From an uncultured Acidobacteriota bacterium (lineage in GTDB: Bacteria > Acidobacteriota > Blastocatellia > Pyrinomonadales > Pyrinomonadaceae): a stretch of 64,000 nucleotides of DNA. Under the pieces are notes generated by a model that saw only the letters and a program-made list of their open reading frames with translations, searched no databases and was not told the DNA's origin. Made by a program: the position numbers and the translations under genes. The stretch is taken from contig CALMYB010000010.1 of the NCBI GenBank assembly GCA_937873515.1, positions 478,286-542,285 of the forward strand. Reading direction: 5' to 3'. Below are positions 47,225-56,615 of the stretch, piece after piece. Numbering within the stretch: the stretch's first letter is position 1; every line of letters starts with the position of its first letter.

Positions 47225-48604
47225 TCAGAATCTCCTCGGCGCCTGCTCCCATTCCTGCCACGGCATATAGATCTCCCAGAACGGGCCGCGCATATAGGTT
47301 CCTATAAACGTCAGGATCAGGATCGCCGCAACTATAATGACGAACACGCGATTCTGCCACTTTCGTTCCTTCGGGAACCACCTTCCGATCGAACTCACGG
47401 GCGACTTGTCAAAATACGGCCACAGCACCGCCGCTGCCACGAGAACACCCGGCAGAATGATGCCGCCGATCAACGCACCATTTATCGTGATGCCGCCGAC
47501 CGTGAATGTCGTGATCGTTACCAATTCCTGCAGCCAAAGGAAATACCACGGAGCCTTTGCCGGGTTCGGCGTGACTGCCGGATTTGCCGCCTCTTCGAGC
47601 GGAGCCCGGACGAGCAGAGTCAGTAAGATCGAGACCAGAAGCGTCGCCAGCGTTACGACCGCAAGTCGAACGGTCAGATACGGTGACGAAGGCACCTTGT
47701 CCTTCTCGTCGTCGATCATCACGTTCTGAACATCTACGGCAGATCCGCCCGTGATCCCGAGCAGCGAATACGTCTTGCTTGCGATCGCGGGCTGCTCCTG
47801 CTTCTTTGCTTCCTCGTAACGCTTTTCGGTGCACGCAAGGCCGCCGTCCTTTCGGACCCGCCACATGTGGTAACTGACGAGTCCGAAGGTGGCAAGCGGT
47901 AGGAGGAAGCAATGCAGGACGTAGAAGCGGATGAGCGTCGCCTGCTCGATCGTAGTGCCGCCGAGCAGAATGAACCTTGTCGGGTCGCCGAAGACCGGAG
48001 CCGAACTCGCGATATTCGTGCCGACCGTGATCGCCCAATATGCAAGCTGATCCCACGGCAGGAGATAACCCGTAAATGAGAGAAGCAATGTAATGAGCAG
48101 CAGGGCAACTCCGACGATCCAGTTGAGCGGACGATTCTGCCCGACGGCCTTTCGTCCGTTCTTGAATGCACCGGTTAGGAACACCCGCACCATATGTAGG
48201 AAGACGACGGCGACCATCAAGTGAGCCGAGATGCGATGGAGTCCGCGAAGGAACCAGCCGTAACTCGTCGAGAATTCCAGATCCTTGACCGAAAGATATG
48301 CCCGCTCGACCGACGGCACATACAGGAACATCAGAATGCCGCCCGTTATCGTCAAGATCAGGAAAAGGACGGCAGAGATCGTCCCGAGCCAGAACGAGTA
48401 GCCCCACGAAAGGCTTTCGAGGCTGACCTTCGCCGGGAACCAATGCAGGATGAAGTTGCGAACGATCGCGTCGCCTGCCTCGCGTTTCGTCTCGGGCTTC
48501 CACGTCCATGTGAGCTTTTCCCACATCGGCTTGAGCGCAAGTTTTTCACGCAGCGTTCCGAGGAATGAGTTCGTCTTTGTTCTTGAGATCTCTTCTGTCG
48601 CCAT
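47225..48604 (-). CDS. Cytochrome b subunit of a quinol-cytochrome c reductase
   Basis: A 459-residue fused cytochrome b (b6 plus subunit IV). Heme-binding histidines appear in LRGLHRISAHLMV, VFLHMVRVFLTGAF, FYVLHCFLLPLATF and SYHMWRV. The quinol-oxidation loop reads PAKAPWYFLWLQE instead of the classical PEWY, a form found in some menaquinol-type complexes. With the Rieske gene and pentaheme cytochrome it makes a dedicated bc-type complex in the nos cluster. Confidence 0.93.
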   Translation of the reverse strand: MATEEISRTKTNSFLGTLREKLALKPMWEKLTWTWKPETKREAGDAIVRNFILHWFPAKVSLESLSWGYSFWLGTISAVLFLILTITGGILMFLYVPSVERAYLSVKDLEFSTSYGWFLRGLHRISAHLMVAVVFLHMVRVFLTGAFKNGRKAVGQNRPLNWIVGVALLLITLLLSFTGYLLPWDQLAYWAITVGTNIASSAPVFGDPTRFILLGGTTIEQATLIRFYVLHCFLLPLATFGLVSYHMWRVRKDGGLACTEKRYEEAKKQEQPAIASKTYSLLGITGGSAVDVQNVMIDDEKDKVPSSPYLTVRLAVVTLATLLVSILLTLLVRAPLEEAANPAVTPNPAKAPWYFLWLQELVTITTFTVGGITINGALIGGIILPGVLVAAAVLWPYFDKSPVSSIGRWFPKERKWQNRVFVIIVAAILILTFIGTYMRGPFWEIYMPWQEWEQAPRRF

Positions 48605-48606
48605 TG

Positions 48607-49110
48607 TTATCTCTCGCTCTTGCGTTCGTCGTCCTTTTGTTTATCAGCCGGTTGCGTCCCGGCATCGCCCGTACGAATTTCACTGTGCCTGATCTGGCCG
48701 CCGAGATTTGAGGTCCGCAGCATCAGCCCTGCCGATCCGATCGATGACAACAATGCGACGAGAACAAGGAATTTCGCCGCCGCCGCCTTTTTCAAGAACA
48801 TCGAGATCAGCCCGATGAGCGAGATCGCACCCGTGATCATCATCGAGATCAGTGCGAAGTACGCGGCGTCCTCGTGCTGTTCGATCAGGTCGTGACTTAC
48901 TCCTGCAAGCTTCTCAACAACCTCTTCGGCCGGTTCGCCCGATAGATAGACCGGGATCGTAACAGCGGCGGCGAAAACGAGGACAAGCAGTGCGAGCTGC
49001 TTCAGCTCATCGCTCTTTCGCAGATACGCAAACAGAAAGAGCGGCACGGCGAGAACCGAGCAGATCACCGGGAAATGATTCAGGAAAAGATGTACATGAA
49101 CCGGATCCAT
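48607..49110 (-). CDS. DUF2231-like membrane protein in the bc/nos cluster
   Basis: A 167-residue protein with four to five membrane helices; the opening VHVHLFLNHFPVI resembles the HxxLNHFP start of DUF2231-type proteins, with His residues that could bind heme or metal. It ends in a charged cytosolic tail. It lies two bases from the cytochrome b start and 12 bases after the Rieske gene, so it is likely an accessory subunit or assembly factor of that complex. Confidence 0.68.
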   Translation of the reverse strand: MDPVHVHLFLNHFPVICSVLAVPLFLFAYLRKSDELKQLALLVLVFAAAVTIPVYLSGEPAEEVVEKLAGVSHDLIEQHEDAAYFALISMMITGAISLIGLISMFLKKAAAAKFLVLVALLSSIGSAGLMLRTSNLGGQIRHSEIRTGDAGTQPADKQKDDERKSER

Positions 49111-49122
49111 TGTCTTTCTCCT

Positions 49123-49731
49123 TCAAACTGTCAGGCGAAAATCCTGACTGACACGCGTCGCCTTATCTACGATCAGCTGCCCGTCATCGGGCGAAACTTC
49201 CAGGTTGAAATAGTCGAGCGGCCGAGGTGCGGGACCGGCAAAATTCGTCCCGTCGCCGTAATACTTCGAGCCGTGACAAGGACAGTGGAATTCGACCTGT
49301 TCCTCGATCTCCTTGCCGCCGACAGTCACTTTCTTCGGCTGATTCAGCTTCACCATCTTCACCGTGCAGCCGAGATGGGTGCACGCCGCAGAGATCGCGT
49401 GGAACGTGTTCTTGTCGCGAAACACGAAGAGCCGATCGCCTTCGAGGAATGTGCCGCCTTCGGTGAATTTATCGAGCACGCCGAGCTTGAATTTCTGCGG
49501 CGGCTCGTACAGCACATTTGGGAAGAGCGAACGCAGCATCGCGAATGCCTGGCCGCCGAGAGCGACAAGAACAGCCGAGATGCCCAACGTTTTGAGCAGG
49601 CTTCGCCGAGACGGATTCGGAGCTCCGATCAGCTCGACGTTCTTCGGCTTCTGTGCAAGCAATTGATCCGCTTCGCTTTGAGCGTCGAGGACCTTTGCTC
49701 TGGCCTCATCGAAGTCGCTCTGTTTCTTCAT
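49123..49731 (-). CDS. Rieske [2Fe-2S] protein with twin-arginine signal
   Basis: A 202-residue protein. A Tat signal (SRRSLLKTLG) precedes a hydrophobic stretch at about 50-65, and the cluster ligands are in CTHLGC and CPCHGS. It is the electron-transfer subunit of the cytochrome bc-type complex encoded downstream. It overlaps the 3' end of the FAD oxidoreductase gene by 26 bases, indicating co-transcription with it. Confidence 0.95.
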   Translation of the reverse strand: MKKQSDFDEARAKVLDAQSEADQLLAQKPKNVELIGAPNPSRRSLLKTLGISAVLVALGGQAFAMLRSLFPNVLYEPPQKFKLGVLDKFTEGGTFLEGDRLFVFRDKNTFHAISAACTHLGCTVKMVKLNQPKKVTVGGKEIEEQVEFHCPCHGSKYYGDGTNFAGPAPRPLDYFNLEVSPDDGQLIVDKATRVSQDFRLTV

Positions 49732-51640
49732 AGTAGAAAACCTCCATCGTCATCGCGTCGGTCGGGCATCTGATCGCACACAGGCCGCAACGGATACACT
49801 TGTCATCGTCCTTCAGCATCGCTGAAAGTGTGGTTTCCTCAGTAAAACCGCCTTTAGCGATCGCCATTTCTTTTGTCCCTTCCGGGAGTTCGAGCGTGTC
49901 GAGGGAGACAAGCTTTAAGCAGGATTCAGGGCAGACATCCACGCACCGGTTGCACAGAACGCACTTCTGCGGGTCGTAGATGGTTTGAATGTGACACGCA
50001 AGACACCGCTCGGCTTGCAGGCGGGCCTCTTCTTCGTCGTAGCCGCTCTCGACCTCAGAAATACCGGTGCGGCGGTCAAGAGAAACGGTCGGCGGTGCTT
50101 CGCGCTCACATTTCTCATAATCCTCCGCCATCCGATACGAATAGGTCGGGATCTTCTCGACGCGCAGCTTGAAATGTGTGGTGCTTCCCGGCCCGCGAAG
50201 GTAATCATCGACCGAGAGTGCCGCCTGCTTTCCGTTTGCGACCGCTTCGATCAGATTTCTAGGCCCGAAGGCAACGTCGCCGCCCGCGAATAACCCAGGA
50301 GCAGAGGTAGCGAGTGTCTTTGGATCGACCTTGATGATCCCGGCCGGCGTCAATTCGACATTGTCCTCGGGTTTTAGGAACGAAAGATCGGCCTGCTGAC
50401 CGATCGCGAGCACCACGGAATCGGCTTCGAGAGTCTCGCTGACCGAGTCGTCAAACTCGGGGTTGAAGCGCCCGTTCTCATCAAAAACGCGGCTTACACC
50501 TCGAAGCTCGACCTTCTTCAGGCGGCCGTTCTCGCCAATGAATCTACGAGCTGAGCGCGATGGATGGAACGTGACGCCTTCTTTGTGGGCTTCGTGAAAC
50601 TCTTCCTGGCCTTGTGATGTCCGAACGACCGGAAGCTCACTCAAAGCTTCAAGCGAGATCATTCGTACGTCCGTCGAGCCCGAACGTATCGCCGAGCGGG
50701 CAGCATCCATCGCCGACTTGATCTCGCCGCCGGCCATTTCGTTGGCTTCGTGATCGGCTTCGTCATCGAGTCCGCGTCTCAAAGCCATTCGAGCCGCGTC
50801 GAATGCCACGAAGCCGCCGCCGATGACCAGCACCTTCTGCCCAAGATCGACGCGGTAGCCATTGTTGATGTTGAGGAGATAATCGACGGCCTTGACGACG
50901 CCGTCCAGTTCGATCCCCTCGATATTCAGATCACGTCCCTTTTGGACGCCAACGCTGAGGAACACCGCCTTGAAGCCTTCGGCACGCAGTTCTGACAATC
51001 CAAAATCGGCACTCAGCGGCGTATTGAACTTGACCTCGACGCCGAGCCCCTTGACCTTTGCGATCTCTTTCTCGATGATCTGCCGCGGAAGTCGGAATTC
51101 CGGAATGCCGTGATACATCATTCCGCCGGGGATCGCCGAGGCTTCAAAGATCGTCACTTGGTAACCCATCAACGCGAGATCGTGCGCGCATGAAACTCCG
51201 GCGGGCCCCGCACCTATTACCGCTACCCTTTCCTCACGCTTTTGAATTCGCTTGCTGGTCTCGAGTATCGGCAAATGCCAGCGGATCTTGTTTCCCGCCT
51301 CGGTCGAACCTTCAAAGAGAGCGTCCTGCGTTGAAGGCTCCATCGACTCAACACCGTATTTCTCCGTAACGAAGCGTTTCAATGCGCGAATGCTGACCGG
51401 AGCATCGATACGCCCGCGGCGGCATGCATCTTCGCACGGTGCAGCACAGACCCTGCCGCAGATAGATGCGAGCGGATTCGGCGAGCGGGCGACAAGATAG
51501 GCCTCTTTGTATTCACCCTGTGCAATGAGCTGTACGTAACGGCCGGCGTCTGTCTTTACCGGACACGCCGCCTGGCACGGGATCATATTCTTCCAAAACT
51601 CAACATCGGGAATGATGGTTTTGAACTTCGGATCGCTCAT
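49706..51640 (-). CDS. FAD-dependent oxidoreductase with two [4Fe-4S] clusters (GltD-like)
   Basis: A 644-residue protein of the glutamate-synthase small-subunit type. The N-terminal Fe-S region has CQAACPVKTDAGRY and ICGRVCAAPCEDACRRG. FAD binding follows in VIGAGPAGVSC (about 141-151), NAD(P) binding in VLVIGGGFVAFDAA, and a C-terminal ferredoxin in CVLCNRCVDVCPESC and CIRCGLCAIRCPTDA. It likely moves electrons from NAD(P)H into the bc/nos chain, but no glutamate synthase large subunit is nearby. An AGGAGG site precedes the ATG. Confidence 0.88.
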   Translation of the reverse strand: MSDPKFKTIIPDVEFWKNMIPCQAACPVKTDAGRYVQLIAQGEYKEAYLVARSPNPLASICGRVCAAPCEDACRRGRIDAPVSIRALKRFVTEKYGVESMEPSTQDALFEGSTEAGNKIRWHLPILETSKRIQKREERVAVIGAGPAGVSCAHDLALMGYQVTIFEASAIPGGMMYHGIPEFRLPRQIIEKEIAKVKGLGVEVKFNTPLSADFGLSELRAEGFKAVFLSVGVQKGRDLNIEGIELDGVVKAVDYLLNINNGYRVDLGQKVLVIGGGFVAFDAARMALRRGLDDEADHEANEMAGGEIKSAMDAARSAIRSGSTDVRMISLEALSELPVVRTSQGQEEFHEAHKEGVTFHPSRSARRFIGENGRLKKVELRGVSRVFDENGRFNPEFDDSVSETLEADSVVLAIGQQADLSFLKPEDNVELTPAGIIKVDPKTLATSAPGLFAGGDVAFGPRNLIEAVANGKQAALSVDDYLRGPGSTTHFKLRVEKIPTYSYRMAEDYEKCEREAPPTVSLDRRTGISEVESGYDEEEARLQAERCLACHIQTIYDPQKCVLCNRCVDVCPESCLKLVSLDTLELPEGTKEMAIAKGGFTEETTLSAMLKDDDKCIRCGLCAIRCPTDAMTMEVFYYEETERLR

Positions 51641-51652
51641 TGACCCTCCTGG

Positions 51653-51775
51653 TTAATTTGCACACGGATAAAATGCATTTGCCTCAGTCACGTGCTCTTT
51701 GGCCGGATCTTCACGCAATGGACACATACCGCCTTCATAGACCTGATCTCTGAGTGCGGCCAAAACGTCTGACAT
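51653..51775 (-). CDS. Candidate 40-residue small protein at the head of the nos series
   Basis: An open frame from ATG 51775 to TAA 51653 reads MSDVLAALRDQVYEGGMCPL and ends FYPCAN; it holds two cysteines and a balanced composition. It stops 13 bases before the start of the FAD oxidoreductase, exactly where that gene's AGGAGG begins. A good ribosome site of its own is not visible. It may be a real small protein or a leader peptide; it may also be chance. Confidence 0.4.
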   Translation of the reverse strand: MSDVLAALRDQVYEGGMCPLREDPAKEHVTEANAFYPCAN

Positions 51776-52027
51776 GTATAGCTTCGAACCGAGCACATTC
51801 GGGTAGAATTCCCCTTACCGATCTTCAACAAGCAATTGATATGCCGCAGGTGAGATCAAGAATGGACACGGAAACGGGCGCACACGAACCATCGATGTGC
51901 CTTAACAAATCGGCACAAATTACAAACAACTCCGTTTTAGATCGAGCGGTTCACACGAGGCATGGTGTTGAAAATTACGTTGAGGTGTGGAATTCTCCAC
52001 GACGTGAAAGGCGGCAAGGGTGCCGCG

Positions 52028-55000
52028 CTACTGCTTCGAGAGTCTGCAAAAGAGGTTCAGGAGTTTCATTTCCTTGATCGAGCCGGCAGAATCGCTTGCG
52101 ATCCGCGGATCGGCGACCACGACAGCGAGACACTGGGCACGCGATATCGCGACGTTTATCCGGTTCTGATCAAGAATGAACGAGAGGCCTCGCGAACCGT
52201 ATTCACCAACGCTCGAACACAGCGAAAGGATGCACACCGGAGCCTGCTGGCCTTGGAAGCGATCGACGCTGCCAACCCTGGCTTTGTCAGGCAGACGCTC
52301 TCTCAAGTGGACGACCTGGGCATTGTACGGAGCGATAAAAAGAAAATCTTGAAGGCCCAACGGCTGTGTCTTTCCGTCCCGATCAGTATATTCGCGACCA
52401 AGAAGCTCATTGTAGATCGCGAGAACGCGTTCGGCTTCCTCCTCGCTGGCCTGAGTATTGCCATCGTGCTCGACCGCCGAGAAAACGATGCCGTATTCCT
52501 TATCGATCAGTGAATTCGGCGACTTGGCAATACCGATGCGCTGGCGCGCGCAATCTGCGAACGATTCAAGCCGCCCCTCGTAGATGCTATCGGAGATAAA
52601 ATCGCAAACGTCCGGATGCATTCGCCGCGAAACACCAAGAAAAAGTCCCTGTTCGTCGGGCACGACCGCGTGAACGACAAGGGCACCTTCCTTGCTTTCT
52701 TCTACGTCTTTAAGGGTATATTGCAACGCAGAAAGGCCCGCGTCGCCGGGATGCAGCCCTTGGAGCGGCTGCTCCAACTGCATCTGATCGCCAAGAAGAA
52801 CAAGATTCTTGGCCGAACGAGAGGCCGCGACAGTATTCGCCAAGGAGACCTGCCCGGCCTCATCGATGAAGAGAAAATCGAGACGATCGTCGCTATCTCC
52901 CTCGACCCACTTGTCGCTTGCAAACAGCCAGGCCGTACCGCCAATGATCGAGAACGTAGTATGAGCGAACCAATCCTTTAGGCCGGCGGCCGTATCTCGA
53001 TGAACAACGCTTGGGTAGTCGATGAATATGCGTTCGTCAGCTCTGCCTCGAACCTTGATCGCGTTGATCTCCAGCTTGCTTTCCTTAGCGGCGACGCAGC
53101 ATTCTGTCATCAGATTCACGATGGCTTTGTGCGAGTTCGACATAATGCCGACGCGCTTACCTTCTGCGATCAGCGATAAGATGAGCCGTGCGGCCGTGTA
53201 TGTTTTGCCCGTGCCCGGTGGCCCCTGGATCACAAGACAATCGCCGTCCATCGAATCAGCGATGCGGATCGCGGCTTTGACAGTGTCTTCGCCCGATTTC
53301 TGGAAGGCTTCCCGCGGCGGCGTTCGAGAAAGAAATGTGTCCATCGGCCCGTCCGAACTACCCGCAAGGTAAGCCTGTCCGATCGAGAACAACGCAGCTT
53401 GAAGCGCTCTGTTGAGCGATGGCGGTTTTTCAATAATGGAGCCTTCGACGGGAAAAGAGCCGCCAAACTCCGACTTGTCTAAAACATCCTGCGACGCCTT
53501 TAGCGTCAACACACCGGCAGTTTGATCGATATCAAGTAGATGGAAGCTGGTTCGAATGTCCTCCTGAAAAGTGACGGACGCATCTTCGGACGATACTCTG
53601 CATTCCTGTTCTGTATCAAATTGATACCTCTGGGCCAGTGACCTTTTCTCCGGCTGAGGCTCACCAACCGCACTTAGCCCCGCGACACAGTCCGGCTCAT
53701 CGCGAAGCTCTTCCGGCAAACGCTTAGCCAGATCATAGAACCGCCACCAGCTCGGCTTCTCTTCCCTTCGATGAAAATTTATGAGGTCCGAAAGCGTTTC
53801 CGCCGCCTTATCTACTTCACGTCTATCCCGAAGGGCCGTGATGACGCGATTCTTTTCGCGTACGATCTCCGGTTCTTCCGGCTTCGCAGCAAGCGATTCG
53901 TCAGGCGTTTGGTATGGCCGGTAAGGGATATTGTTATCGGCGGCGACCTTTCGCAGCCATTCACAGAGGAGTGCCGTTGATTCGCAATCGACCTTGTTGT
54001 ATTCGCGAATATCCCTCAGGGTCGGGCTCTCTTTCCAATCGCGAGGTTCTCCGCTGTCGATCCATTTCGCGAACTGCAGCACAGAATCTACCGCACTCGC
54101 TACATTCTCACCGCGTACGACGTTGTAAAGATATTCGACCTTCTTCAGTGAATAGCTCTCTGCCCCGATGTACAAACCGTTCTTTACAATGCGGTAAAGG
54201 TCGACAAAAACGTCGTTGCGAAGCAGGTCATCGACCTCCTTCTCCCGCGTATCGTGACGTGTCATCAAATTGCTGACCGCGTGCTTTTCGTAATTGGCGT
54301 AGTGGTAAATGTGCAAACTCGGGTCATCCTGCCAACGTTCATAGATCCAGTCGATGAACTCCTCGAATGCTTTCTTCTCGCTCGCACGATCGAAAGCCCA
54401 AAAATCGACGAACTCGTAACCGCCGCCTTTCTTGTGTATCGTATTGCCGAAGAGATACTCAAGCCCGCCATTGAAAGGAAAGCCTTCCATATCGAAAAAG
54501 ACATCCTTCGGACTCGGTTTCGGAAGAGCGTAGAGCCCTTGCGGCGTAGCATCGTCTTTCCTGGGGATCAGCTCGAAGAGCGGCGGTACGCTCTCGTCCT
54601 TCTCACGCAGTTTTTCCGTCGCACGCTGGAGGCGCGCCTGAGTCGAAAGCTTCTCGACCGTAGCAGGCGGCATATTGGGAACGGGATCGCTAAGTTCCGC
54701 AAGGTCGCTCAGCGTGGTCACGCCGGCGTTAGAAAGCGTCTCGATCTGGCCACGCGTAATTCCTGCGACGCGGCACAGATGGTCGCACTCCTTCATCATC
54801 TCGGTAACGTAATCTTTCCAGCGGCCGTGCTCGCCATTCGGCTCAGGTTCCGGCCGAGTCGCAAGATCGCCAGTAAAGTCGTTGTGGAGAGCGAAGAACC
54901 GCTCCTTCAGATTCTCGTAATAGTATCGAAAATCTTCGAAGGCAAACTCCACGCGTTCCTTGCCTTTGCCCTCGTCCCCTGAAGGGCCCAGAATGATGCC

Positions 55001-55483
55001 GAATTTTTTCGCTGGAGCTTCGCCTGTCGTCTCGGCGAACATCTCCGTATAGGCACAAAGTTGGATTATGAAATACGGCCTCGGCGACCGGGCAAGTTTG
55101 GTATCCCAGATCTGATAGACGTTATCGCCGCCGAGCGTGATAAAGTCCGCGTAGCCTTCGAATTCGCGGCCGCGAAGCGCCGGCTGGTAGAGGATCTTCT
55201 CCCGTCGTTGAACGGCCTGTTTCGTGTTTTCGAAACGCTCTTCAAAATCATCGCCGACAGAAAGATCGCAGACGCTCATCATCGCCTGATAGTCCGCAAG
55301 CACGGTCTTTTCGTGCTCGTCGCCCATCTGTGCGAGGAATTTCGCTTCTTCATCGGTGTCGCCCGGAGTAACTGCGATCATCCCGGCCTTGTACGCGTGC
55401 TCCATCCAGGAGGCGAATGGAGACCTCGAAAATACGACCAGGTCGCTTGGTGAGTAAATGGCCTTGCCGTCAATTATCCTCAT
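52028..55483 (-). CDS. TM0106-family RecB-like nuclease fused to superfamily 1 helicase
   Basis: A 1151-residue protein. The N-terminal half has a RecB-like nuclease (EFEGYADFITL, YQIWDTKLARSPRPY, with the D..D-x-K pattern) and an RNase H-like segment starting VFFDMEGFPF. The C-terminal half is a UPF1/DNA2-type helicase with P-loop VIQGPPGTGKT, Walker B LDFLFIDEAGQVS, and late motifs SVDRFQGQQA and INVAISRAQ. Likely acts in DNA or RNA repair or turnover; precise substrate unknown. Length and domain order match the TM0106 family. Confidence 0.9.
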   Translation of the reverse strand: MRIIDGKAIYSPSDLVVFSRSPFASWMEHAYKAGMIAVTPGDTDEEAKFLAQMGDEHEKTVLADYQAMMSVCDLSVGDDFEERFENTKQAVQRREKILYQPALRGREFEGYADFITLGGDNVYQIWDTKLARSPRPYFIIQLCAYTEMFAETTGEAPAKKFGIILGPSGDEGKGKERVEFAFEDFRYYYENLKERFFALHNDFTGDLATRPEPEPNGEHGRWKDYVTEMMKECDHLCRVAGITRGQIETLSNAGVTTLSDLAELSDPVPNMPPATVEKLSTQARLQRATEKLREKDESVPPLFELIPRKDDATPQGLYALPKPSPKDVFFDMEGFPFNGGLEYLFGNTIHKKGGGYEFVDFWAFDRASEKKAFEEFIDWIYERWQDDPSLHIYHYANYEKHAVSNLMTRHDTREKEVDDLLRNDVFVDLYRIVKNGLYIGAESYSLKKVEYLYNVVRGENVASAVDSVLQFAKWIDSGEPRDWKESPTLRDIREYNKVDCESTALLCEWLRKVAADNNIPYRPYQTPDESLAAKPEEPEIVREKNRVITALRDRREVDKAAETLSDLINFHRREEKPSWWRFYDLAKRLPEELRDEPDCVAGLSAVGEPQPEKRSLAQRYQFDTEQECRVSSEDASVTFQEDIRTSFHLLDIDQTAGVLTLKASQDVLDKSEFGGSFPVEGSIIEKPPSLNRALQAALFSIGQAYLAGSSDGPMDTFLSRTPPREAFQKSGEDTVKAAIRIADSMDGDCLVIQGPPGTGKTYTAARLILSLIAEGKRVGIMSNSHKAIVNLMTECCVAAKESKLEINAIKVRGRADERIFIDYPSVVHRDTAAGLKDWFAHTTFSIIGGTAWLFASDKWVEGDSDDRLDFLFIDEAGQVSLANTVAASRSAKNLVLLGDQMQLEQPLQGLHPGDAGLSALQYTLKDVEESKEGALVVHAVVPDEQGLFLGVSRRMHPDVCDFISDSIYEGRLESFADCARQRIGIAKSPNSLIDKEYGIVFSAVEHDGNTQASEEEAERVLAIYNELLGREYTDRDGKTQPLGLQDFLFIAPYNAQVVHLRERLPDKARVGSVDRFQGQQAPVCILSLCSSVGEYGSRGLSFILDQNRINVAISRAQCLAVVVADPRIASDSAGSIKEMKLLNLFCRLSKQ

Positions 55484-55741
55484 AGGTCGGGAGCGGTTGG
55501 GATAGATCGTTCATTTCAATTATGCCACGATGCCCGCTGCATCGAAAGGCAATGCAGCTCCCGCGCCAAAAGGACAAATGCATTTACAGGCCCAACCCTT
55601 TTTTGATATGATTCTGCCCGTATTTGCGGCTCAGATAACTCGTTTGCAACCCAATTCTTTTGTTTTATATCTAACACGTGAACCGCTGACGGCTCTCTCA
55701 ATAAGCTGTTTTCATCCGTGGACGATTCGAGGTATTTCAAG

Positions 55742-56536
55742 ATGTTAAAAGCGATGTTCGGACGGTCTTTCATTTGTGCTCTTATCGTTGCAGCCTGCGT
55801 GTCGTTTGCTCTTGGCGATACGATCAAGTTAAAGGACGGCAGCCTTTACAAAGGCACGGTCGTCAGCTTTTCGAACGGGAGATTTACGATCGTTATGGGA
55901 AGCGGCGCTCATCAGCGTCAGATGAGCTTTTCGGTAGATGAAGTGGAATCGATCAAATTCGACAATGGCGATACCGCCGACTACAACGTGCCGGACACGC
56001 AGGACGACAAGCCGCCCGTTTCTCGTCCCGTACAAACAAATCCGCCGCGCGTCATCACGACCGATAACACAAAGCCCGTCACGGTGATAGGAAAAGCTCC
56101 GAGGACCGAGCCTTCAACACCGGTTAAAACGCCTCAAGCACCGGGAACGAAAATAACGAAACCGATCAGCTGGACGGTCAGAGTCCTCGCTGATAATACC
56201 GCGAATGGCTGGACGAACACGGGCTTTGTTGTCCGCAAAGGCCAGCGGATCCATGTTACGGCCGATGGCAAAGTTTCACTAGGAAAGGGCAAGACCTCAA
56301 CGCCGTCAGGCGAACCTGACATCGAGGATGCGAACAAACTTCTCAAGAATGTCGCGACCGGCGCAGTGATCGCCGTTATCGGTGACGATAACAACGATTT
56401 CATCTACATAGGTTCTGATCGCGAATTTACGGCAAGCCGCGATGGGGCGTTGTTCCTCGGCATCAACGAGGGCAACCTCGACGACAATTCAGGCTCATAT
56501 TCTGCAAAGGTCGAGATCTTTCCTGATGAGAATTAG
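55742..56536 (+). CDS. Secreted protein with LecA-like carbohydrate-binding domain
   Basis: A 264-residue protein with a signal peptide (FICALIVAACVSFALG), a short beta-rich domain (TIKLKDGSLYKGTVVSF), a Pro/Thr linker (about 100-145) and a C-terminal domain with NGWTNTGFVVRKGQRIHVTA, AVIGDDNNDFIYIGSD and LFLGINEGNLDDNSG. The latter resembles the PA-IL/LecA-like lectin fold with its Ca/sugar site. ATG 55742 is used; a GTG at 55718 is also in frame. Confidence 0.75.
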   Translation: MLKAMFGRSFICALIVAACVSFALGDTIKLKDGSLYKGTVVSFSNGRFTIVMGSGAHQRQMSFSVDEVESIKFDNGDTADYNVPDTQDDKPPVSRPVQTNPPRVITTDNTKPVTVIGKAPRTEPSTPVKTPQAPGTKITKPISWTVRVLADNTANGWTNTGFVVRKGQRIHVTADGKVSLGKGKTSTPSGEPDIEDANKLLKNVATGAVIAVIGDDNNDFIYIGSDREFTASRDGALFLGINEGNLDDNSGSYSAKVEIFPDEN

Positions 56537-56559
56537 ATAACTGCTGACCGCAGATCACT

Positions 56560-56598
56560 AAGCCCGAGCATCCCCGGAAACGGTTCGCTCGGGCTTTT
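56560..56598. terminator. Bidirectional terminator
   Basis: AAGCCCGAGC (56560-56569) and GCTCGGGCTT (56587-56596) form a 10-bp stem followed by TTTT-type sequence on the plus strand and preceded by a TTA-rich side for the minus strand. It lies between the convergent lectin-like and ROK genes. Confidence 0.8.
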
Positions 56599-56615
56599 AG
56601 TATTTCTGCTCCACG

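Noticed and set aside
47409..48524. 371-residue second frame on the same strand as cytochrome b
   Set aside because: It has Arg/Gly-rich sequence without membrane helices and overlaps a certain cytochrome b.
51776..52027. FNR box TTGAT-N4-ATCAA upstream of the nos series
   Set aside because: TTGAT and ATCAA half-sites occur but 14 bases apart, not the required spacing.
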